Shown here one piece after another: positions 5,862-9,945 of a stretch of DNA of 9,945 bases. The notes under the pieces were generated by a model. The model saw only the letters and a program-made list of their open reading frames with translations, ran no database searches and was not told where the DNA came from. This DNA is from an uncultured Bacteroidota bacterium (GTDB lineage: Bacteria > Bacteroidota > Bacteroidia > Chitinophagales > Chitinophagaceae): the NCBI GenBank assembly GCA_903906615.1, contig CAIVKT010000072.1, forward strand, positions 1-9,945, in the 5' to 3' direction. Position 1 is the first letter of the stretch; every line of letters begins with the position of its first letter. A program made the position numbers and the translations under genes.

Positions 5862-7337
5862 CTATTCTTTCACTTTTGTACTGCCTTTTTCTTTGGCTGC
5901 TTTTGCTTTCTTTTCCAGCATTTCTATCACGCTGCCTATGTTGGAGTGATCGAGGCGCTTGCCACGGATGATCTTTTTATTGTCGAGCAGGTAAATGGTA
6001 GGTGTGCTGTACACATCATACTTGTTATGGTAGTCGCTGGTATGGTCGGGGTCCCATGTATTGGTCCATGTTTCCATATTGTTCTTTTTGATGAAGTCGC
6101 TGATCGCTTTTTCATCGCCTTCGGTAGCTACGGTGTATATCTTTAGTCCTTTCGCTTTCAGCACTTCTTTGTACACCGAGTCCAGCTTGGGTATTTCGTG
6201 CTGGCAATGGCCGCAGTTGGGCGAGTAGAACACCACGAGCGTGTATTCACCCTTTTGTGCCATCAGGCTTTCTTCTTTCTTGGTCAGTACGTTGGGCAGC
6301 TTCACTTCTGGCGCTATGTTGCCTATTACGTTTGGCGCTATTTTCTGCGCGCGGTCCAGGTACTTGCTCAGCTCATCATTGGTCAGCCAGAAGGCTTCTC
6401 CCTTCATGTAGTAGTTCTCTACGAGGTACACAAACACTTCGTCCATGCCCATTACCTTGCTGTTCTCCACATCGCGGGTCAGCCACCACAGGGTGTAATG
6501 GAACATATCGCGGGTGCCGCTTGCTTTTTTCAGCAGCCAGTCTGCTTCTTTTTCCACGCTGTCTGTCCATGGCAGTACCAGCTTGCCCATGTACTCTTCG
6601 ATCTTGGCATCATAGAGGGGGGTGTATATCAGGCGGTCGTCTTTAAAATCCCAGCCATCCCAATAGTGGGATTTGTAATAGTGGTAAGCAAAGGTAGAAT
6701 CCTTGGTCACGCCGTCTTCCAGCATATGCGGGCCTTCGGGTACTTCCGGCACTTCCATTGCGCTGAATACATTGGCGAGCAATGAGTGCGGATGGGCTTT
6801 TACATAATCCCTGCGGTATGCGGTAAGCACCTTGGTATCAGCAATAGACTGCTTGCGCACTACATCGGTATCTGCAGCGGTAGTAGCTACCTTCAGTTTT
6901 TCCTTTAGCTTTTCCTGTTTGTCGGCATAGCCTTTGAGGTAAGCGATGTAATCAAGGAAGCGTTCATTTTCAGGTGAATTTTTGAAAACGATGCCATCAG
7001 GCAGCTTGCTCTTGGTAGCGGTGATGGTCATATTATCACCTTTATTCAGCAGGAATTCAAAATTGGTACGCTCTTTATCTCCTAACAATATTATATATAT
7101 ACCACCTACAAACGTAGAATCGTTACCTACAAATGTGGCATTGCCCTTGCTATCCAGCCTCATCGAGTCGGATATGAAGATGGTGGGGCGGTTCTTTCCA
7201 TAGTAGTGGACCAGGTAGATGAGGGAGTCCTTTACGTCGGTCATATGGACCTGTACGTGATAGTTGGCTTCGCGGCCAAATGATTGGGTGGCCATACCAA
7301 AACAAAGCAGTAGGGCGATGAGTGTAAGTCGCTTCAT
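5862..7337 (-). CDS. Exported TlpA/ResA-like thioredoxin-fold protein with N-terminal extension
   Basis: A 491-residue periplasmic protein. Residues 1-21 are a signal peptide (MKRLTLIALLLCFGMATQSFG). About 25-115 look like the DUF4369-type beta domain common in Bacteroidota thiol proteins, and about 120-335 form a charged helical region of the DUF5106 kind. Residues about 340-475 are a thioredoxin fold, with the active site FYSPNCGHCQHEIPKL (370-385, cysteines 375 and 378) and the cis-proline in STPTIYLLD (Pro446). Both cysteines and the proline are intact, so it should be a working thiol-disulfide reductase, probably reducing exported proteins or cytochrome precursors; the partner is unknown. 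The C-terminus is a lysine-rich tail (KKAKAAKEKGSTKVKE). It ends at a strong terminator and is divergent from rlmD, 288 bp away. The TlpA assignment is sure; the names of the N-terminal domains are less so. Confidence 0.92.
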   Translation of the reverse strand: MKRLTLIALLLCFGMATQSFGREANYHVQVHMTDVKDSLIYLVHYYGKNRPTIFISDSMRLDSKGNATFVGNDSTFVGGIYIILLGDKERTNFEFLLNKGDNMTITATKSKLPDGIVFKNSPENERFLDYIAYLKGYADKQEKLKEKLKVATTAADTDVVRKQSIADTKVLTAYRRDYVKAHPHSLLANVFSAMEVPEVPEGPHMLEDGVTKDSTFAYHYYKSHYWDGWDFKDDRLIYTPLYDAKIEEYMGKLVLPWTDSVEKEADWLLKKASGTRDMFHYTLWWLTRDVENSKVMGMDEVFVYLVENYYMKGEAFWLTNDELSKYLDRAQKIAPNVIGNIAPEVKLPNVLTKKEESLMAQKGEYTLVVFYSPNCGHCQHEIPKLDSVYKEVLKAKGLKIYTVATEGDEKAISDFIKKNNMETWTNTWDPDHTSDYHNKYDVYSTPTIYLLDNKKIIRGKRLDHSNIGSVIEMLEKKAKAAKEKGSTKVKE

Positions 7338-7378
7338 AATTCTAATAGTTAGTTTTTCTGTAAAACGATGATGTAATG

Positions 7379-7408
7379 CGAAAATACTTCTTAAACGTCA
7401 ACCTCCAA
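7379..7408 (-). promoter_or_regulatory. Candidate promoter of the thioredoxin protein gene
   Basis: On the minus strand a TTG (7406-7408) is followed after 19 bp by TATTTTCG (7379-7386), one base off the TAnnTTTG -7 consensus. The spacing is typical for Bacteroidota -33/-7 pairs and would give a leader of about 35 bases. The rest of the 288-bp divergent gap (7338-7625) shows no further gene, only AT-rich sequence and the rlmD box. Confidence 0.4.
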
Positions 7409-7591
7409 GTGCTAAGGTCAAAATTCACAAAGTTTTATATTTTTATTAAGTGACAATTTATAAAGCCTTAACCCCTACGCAACTCAAACAAATTCCCTCA
7501 ATTAACAGAACCTTATGAGTCCTTTTTTTCAATTTCAGGAAGCAGAATAAGCTACTAACTGATAATAGCGTTTCGCCCACCGAAATTTGGC

Positions 7592-7599
7592 TTAATTTG
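7592..7599 (+). promoter_or_regulatory. Candidate -7 box for rlmD
   Basis: TTAATTTG differs from the TAnnTTTG consensus at one base and lies 26 bp before the TTG start of rlmD, predicting a leader of about 20 bases. No good -33 TTG is found at the right distance, so support is modest. The sequence TTAATTTGCGCC is of the type often seen at Bacteroidota start sites. Confidence 0.35.
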
Positions 7600-7625
7600 C
7601 GCCTCCATACAAAAATCCACAGGCT

Positions 7626-9050
7626 TTGTCGCGCAAGAAAAAAAGAACACTCCCGCTCCTCAATATTACCGTAGAGGCCTATGCTGCCGAAGGCAAGAGC
7701 ATAGTGCACCTGGAAGACGGCAAAGTGCTGTTTGTGGACAATGCCATACCCGGCGATGTGATAGATGCCTTTATTGTAAAAGACAAGAAGAGCTGGGCAC
7801 AGGGTCGCATGATCAGGCTGGTGGAACCATCTCCCCAACGCATAGCGCCTTTTTGCCAGCACTTTGGCATCTGCGGCGGCTGCAAGTGGCAGATGCTGCC
7901 CTACAGCCAGCAACTCATATACAAGCAGCAACAGGTCACTGACCAACTGACCAGAATAGGGCATATAGAACTGCCGGAAATGCAGCCCATAGTGGGCAGC
8001 CCGCGCGAGCGCTACTACCGCAACAAGCTGGAATTTACCTTCTCCACCAGTCGCTACCTGACCATAGACGAAGTAAAGAACCGCGAGGAGAAATACGAGC
8101 CTATACCCGCCCTCGGCTTTCATGCCCCCGGCCTGTTTGATAAGGTGGTGGAGATACACACCTGCTACCTGCAGGACGAACCAACGAACGTACTACTTAA
8201 TGCACTGCGTACCTACACCGAAGCGCACAACCTGCCCTACTACGACTTTAAAGCCCAGTATGGCTGGCTGCGCAATGTGATCATCCGTGTGGCCAGCACC
8301 GGCGAGGTGCTCATCAACCTGGTGATGCACCACGAGGACGAGGCCAACCGCATAGGCATACTGGAGCACATACTGCAAAATGTGCCGGGTATTACCTCGC
8401 TCAACTACACCCTGAACGGCAAGATGAACGATACCATCTACGACCAGGAAGTGATCAACTACGCAGGCAAAGCATATATAGAAGAGAAGCTGGAAAATTT
8501 CCGTTTTAAAATATCGCCCAAGTCATTCTTCCAGACCAATACTTACCAGGCCGAAGCGCTGTACCGCATTACGCGCGACTTTGCGGGGCTTACCGGCAGC
8601 GAAGTGCTGTATGACCTGTATTGTGGTACAGGCAGCATAGGTATCTTCTGCTCGGCCGGGGCAAAGAAAGTAATAGGGATAGAAGTGGTGGAAGATGCCA
8701 TAAAGGATGCCTACGAAAATGCCGCTATGAACGGGCTGGAGCATTGCAACTTCTTTGCCGGCGATGTGGAGAAAGTATGCACCGATGCCTTCTTTGCCGA
8801 GCATGGCCGCCCCGATGTGATCATCACCGACCCGCCACGAGCAGGCATGACCGAAAAGCTGATCAACCAACTACTGAAGATGCGCGCACCCAAGGTGGTA
8901 TATGTAAGCTGCAACCCTGCCACACAAGCCCGCGACCTGCAACTGCTGGATGCGGCCTACAAAATAACCCGCCTGCAACCGGTAGATATGTTTCCGCATA
9001 CGCACCATATAGAAAATGTGGCGCTGCTGGAGCTGAGACATTTATTATAA
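7626..9050 (+). CDS. rlmD: 23S rRNA (uracil-1939-C5)-methyltransferase RlmD (RumA family)
   Basis: A 474-residue SAM-dependent RNA methyltransferase of the RumA/TrmA family, expected to make m5U in 23S rRNA in the cytoplasm. Residues about 12-66 are a TRAM RNA-binding domain. Cys77, Cys83, Cys86 and Cys180 (CQHFGICGGCKW and HTCYLQ) have the arrangement of the [4Fe-4S] ligands of RlmD. The SAM site is LYDLYCGTGSIGIF (328-341), followed by ITDPPRAGM (400-408). The catalytic cysteine is Cys429 in YVSCNPATQARDL, and Glu463 in HIENVALLEL fits the general base. The start is TTG at 7626-7628: a TAA lies 11 codons upstream with no ATG between, and the next methionine (residue 62) would delete the TRAM domain. 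Some family members modify U747 or tRNA; the exact site is inferred from the Fe-S motif and whole-length similarity. It is probably transcribed alone. Confidence 0.95.
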   Translation: MSRKKKRTLPLLNITVEAYAAEGKSIVHLEDGKVLFVDNAIPGDVIDAFIVKDKKSWAQGRMIRLVEPSPQRIAPFCQHFGICGGCKWQMLPYSQQLIYKQQQVTDQLTRIGHIELPEMQPIVGSPRERYYRNKLEFTFSTSRYLTIDEVKNREEKYEPIPALGFHAPGLFDKVVEIHTCYLQDEPTNVLLNALRTYTEAHNLPYYDFKAQYGWLRNVIIRVASTGEVLINLVMHHEDEANRIGILEHILQNVPGITSLNYTLNGKMNDTIYDQEVINYAGKAYIEEKLENFRFKISPKSFFQTNTYQAEALYRITRDFAGLTGSEVLYDLYCGTGSIGIFCSAGAKKVIGIEVVEDAIKDAYENAAMNGLEHCNFFAGDVEKVCTDAFFAEHGRPDVIITDPPRAGMTEKLINQLLKMRAPKVVYVSCNPATQARDLQLLDAAYKITRLQPVDMFPHTHHIENVALLELRHLL

Positions 9051-9163
9051 CGCAAAAATGGCATCTCCCAGCAAACGTTACCTCAACAGCTTTACTATAA
9101 CAATACTCTTTTAATAAAAATGCTAAAAGCAGAGATAGAATAATAAATGGTTTTTTGTAATTT

Positions 9164-9625
9164 ATGAAAACGTTATCAATCTTATTGGTATTTGCAATTA
9201 CATTGTCTTGCAAACAAAAATACGAAAGTGTAATATATTCAATTCCATCAAATTATGAAGGTAATGTGCTAATTATTTTCGACCAAAAAAGTGGTGTACC
9301 ACCTCTATATGAAAATGGCAGAAGAGTGTATGAGATTCCCAGTAGTGGAGTATTACGCACACAATTCTCACCAATTTCATTATACGAGGTTTATTTTAGA
9401 TATAAAGATTCCTCTGAAATAAAATACTTAACATCTTCTGATTCGAAAAATAAAAAAAACGACTCTAATGAAATAGTAATATGTAATTTAGAGCCTGGAG
9501 AATATGAGCCCAAAAAAGATATAAAATTAACTTATCAAATATTTTCCGTTTGCTCTCTAAAGAGCATGGAAAATATTGGTGATAAAAGGGATGACTTTAT
9601 TTGGACAAATATTTTGCCCAACTGA
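9164..9625 (+). CDS. Small putative lipoprotein, resembles DUF6843 family
   Basis: A 153-residue protein of unknown function. It begins with a lipoprotein-type signal (MKTLSILLVFAITLSC, Cys16 as the lipidated residue; the T-L-S-C box is imperfect but acceptable for the phylum), so it should be anchored in the envelope. The core YSIPSNYEGNVLIIFDQ (25-41), then GVPPLYENGRRVYEIPSSGVLRT (44-66) and YEVYFRY, follows the pattern I recall for DUF6843 domain proteins: a 'IP..Y.G.V.I.F' strand, 'G.PP..E.G...Y.IP..G.L.T', then a charged strand. The match is from memory and not certain. Its base composition is about 30 percent GC by eye, far lower than the flanking rlmD and rarA, and its codons differ accordingly (TTA, AAT, GAA). 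It sits alone between them, 113 bp after rlmD, and ends 17 bp from the convergent rarA stop. This suggests a recently acquired accessory gene. Confidence 0.75.
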   Translation: MKTLSILLVFAITLSCKQKYESVIYSIPSNYEGNVLIIFDQKSGVPPLYENGRRVYEIPSSGVLRTQFSPISLYEVYFRYKDSSEIKYLTSSDSKNKKNDSNEIVICNLEPGEYEPKKDIKLTYQIFSVCSLKSMENIGDKRDDFIWTNILPN

Positions 9626-9642
9626 ATTTTGCTATATCATCC

Positions 9643-9945
9643 TCAATACCCATACTTCTCCTTCCAGCAATTCTTCAAATACTCGCGGATGCGGGCTTCG
9701 GTGGGGTTAGCCGCCGGATCGTAGAGCTTCGTACCGGCTATCTTCTCGGGAAGGAATTCCTGGTCTATGAAGTTGCCGGGATAGTCGTGAGCGTATTTGT
9801 AGCCCTTGCCGTAGTTCATCTTCTTCATCAGGCCGGTGGGCGCATTGCGTATGGGCAGCGGCACGGGCAGGTCGCCGGTCTTCTGCACCAATGACTGTGC
9901 GTTGTTGATAGCCATATAAGCCGCATTGCTCTTGGGCGATGAAGC
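9643..9945 (-). CDS. rarA: Replication-associated recombination protein RarA, C-terminal part
   Basis: The last 100 residues of RarA (MgsA, related to eukaryotic WRNIP1), an AAA+ ATPase that acts with the clamp loader and SSB at stalled replication forks. The gene continues beyond the right edge, so the Walker motifs are out of view. The visible part is the C-terminal tetramerisation domain: SSPKSNAAYMAINNAQ at the edge, then PVPLPIRNAPTGLMKKMNYGKGYKYAHDYPGNFIDQEFLPEKIAGTKLY split over the middle, and a final helix ending KEKYGY. These blocks match the conserved RarA end (PKSNA, LRNAPT-LMK, GYGxxYxYAHD, FLP). The reading frame stays open to base 9945. It converges on the AT-rich lipoprotein gene with 17 bp between stops and no hairpin terminator. 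Confidence 0.93.
   Translation of the reverse strand, partial: ASSPKSNAAYMAINNAQSLVQKTGDLPVPLPIRNAPTGLMKKMNYGKGYKYAHDYPGNFIDQEFLPEKIAGTKLYDPAANPTEARIREYLKNCWKEKYGY

Noticed and set aside
6198..6785. Plus-strand open frame of 195 codons opposite the thioredoxin protein gene
   Set aside because: Antisense shadow of a well-supported gene, with the same H/V/Q-rich composition typical of such shadows here.
7458..8159. Minus-strand open frame of 233 codons overlapping the start of rlmD
   Set aside because: It lies mostly opposite the TRAM and Fe-S region of rlmD, whose motifs are unambiguous; the antisense product shows no domain.
9048..9080. TAACG...CGTTA inverted repeat after rlmD as a terminator
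   Set aside because: Five base pairs with a 23-base loop and no following T-run; too weak to call.
1..9945. CRISPR arrays, tRNA/rRNA genes, insertion sequences, phage or defence genes
   Set aside because: I looked on both strands and saw no spaced direct repeats, cloverleaf sequences, transposase or integrase motifs, or nuclease/helicase defence domains.

Overview
The window reads as a chromosomal stretch of a Bacteroidota bacterium, most likely from the Chitinophagaceae or a close relative. The evidence is a protein with a C-terminal type IX secretion (Por) sorting domain, a Bacteroidota-style TlpA-like thioredoxin protein with a large N-terminal extension, a GtrA-like protein of the Bacteroidota type, no recognisable Shine-Dalgarno sequences, and a good TAnnTTTG -7 promoter box upstream of one gene. 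Isoleucine is written very often as ATA even though the genes are of roughly balanced GC content. The assignment below phylum level is inference.

Layout: positions 1-251 hold no convincing gene. lpxD (252-1274, +) is a standalone lipid A gene. It converges on a secreted CAP/SCP-domain protein (1364-1846, -), and a structured inverted-repeat element fills the gap and supplies parts of both gene ends. Divergently, 1953-3524 (+) encodes a large secreted beta-propeller-like protein with a T9SS sorting domain. It converges, with only 4 bp between stops, on a secreted zinc-dependent phospholipase C / S1-P1 nuclease-fold enzyme (3529-4530, -). Three more minus-strand genes follow: a GtrA-like membrane protein (4627-5145), an NAD(P)H-dependent FMN reductase (5217-5762) and a TlpA-like thioredoxin protein (5862-7337). 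The last is closed by a perfect 12-bp hairpin terminator. Divergent from it is rlmD (7626-9050, +), the 23S rRNA U1939 methyltransferase. An AT-rich insert with a small lipoprotein (9164-9625, +) separates rlmD from the 3' part of rarA (9643 to the window end, -).

How the genes fit together: this is mostly a set of single-gene transcription units. There are four envelope or secreted products (CAP protein, T9SS cargo, zinc hydrolase, thioredoxin protein), one lipid A enzyme and housekeeping RNA/DNA enzymes. I see no operon whose members form a pathway, and no defence, phage, CRISPR, tRNA or rRNA feature. I did not find a convincing new multi-gene system. The most interesting items are the repeat family whose copies form the ends of lpxD and the GtrA gene, the TTG/GTG start codons forced by upstream stops, and the AT-rich lipoprotein insert.
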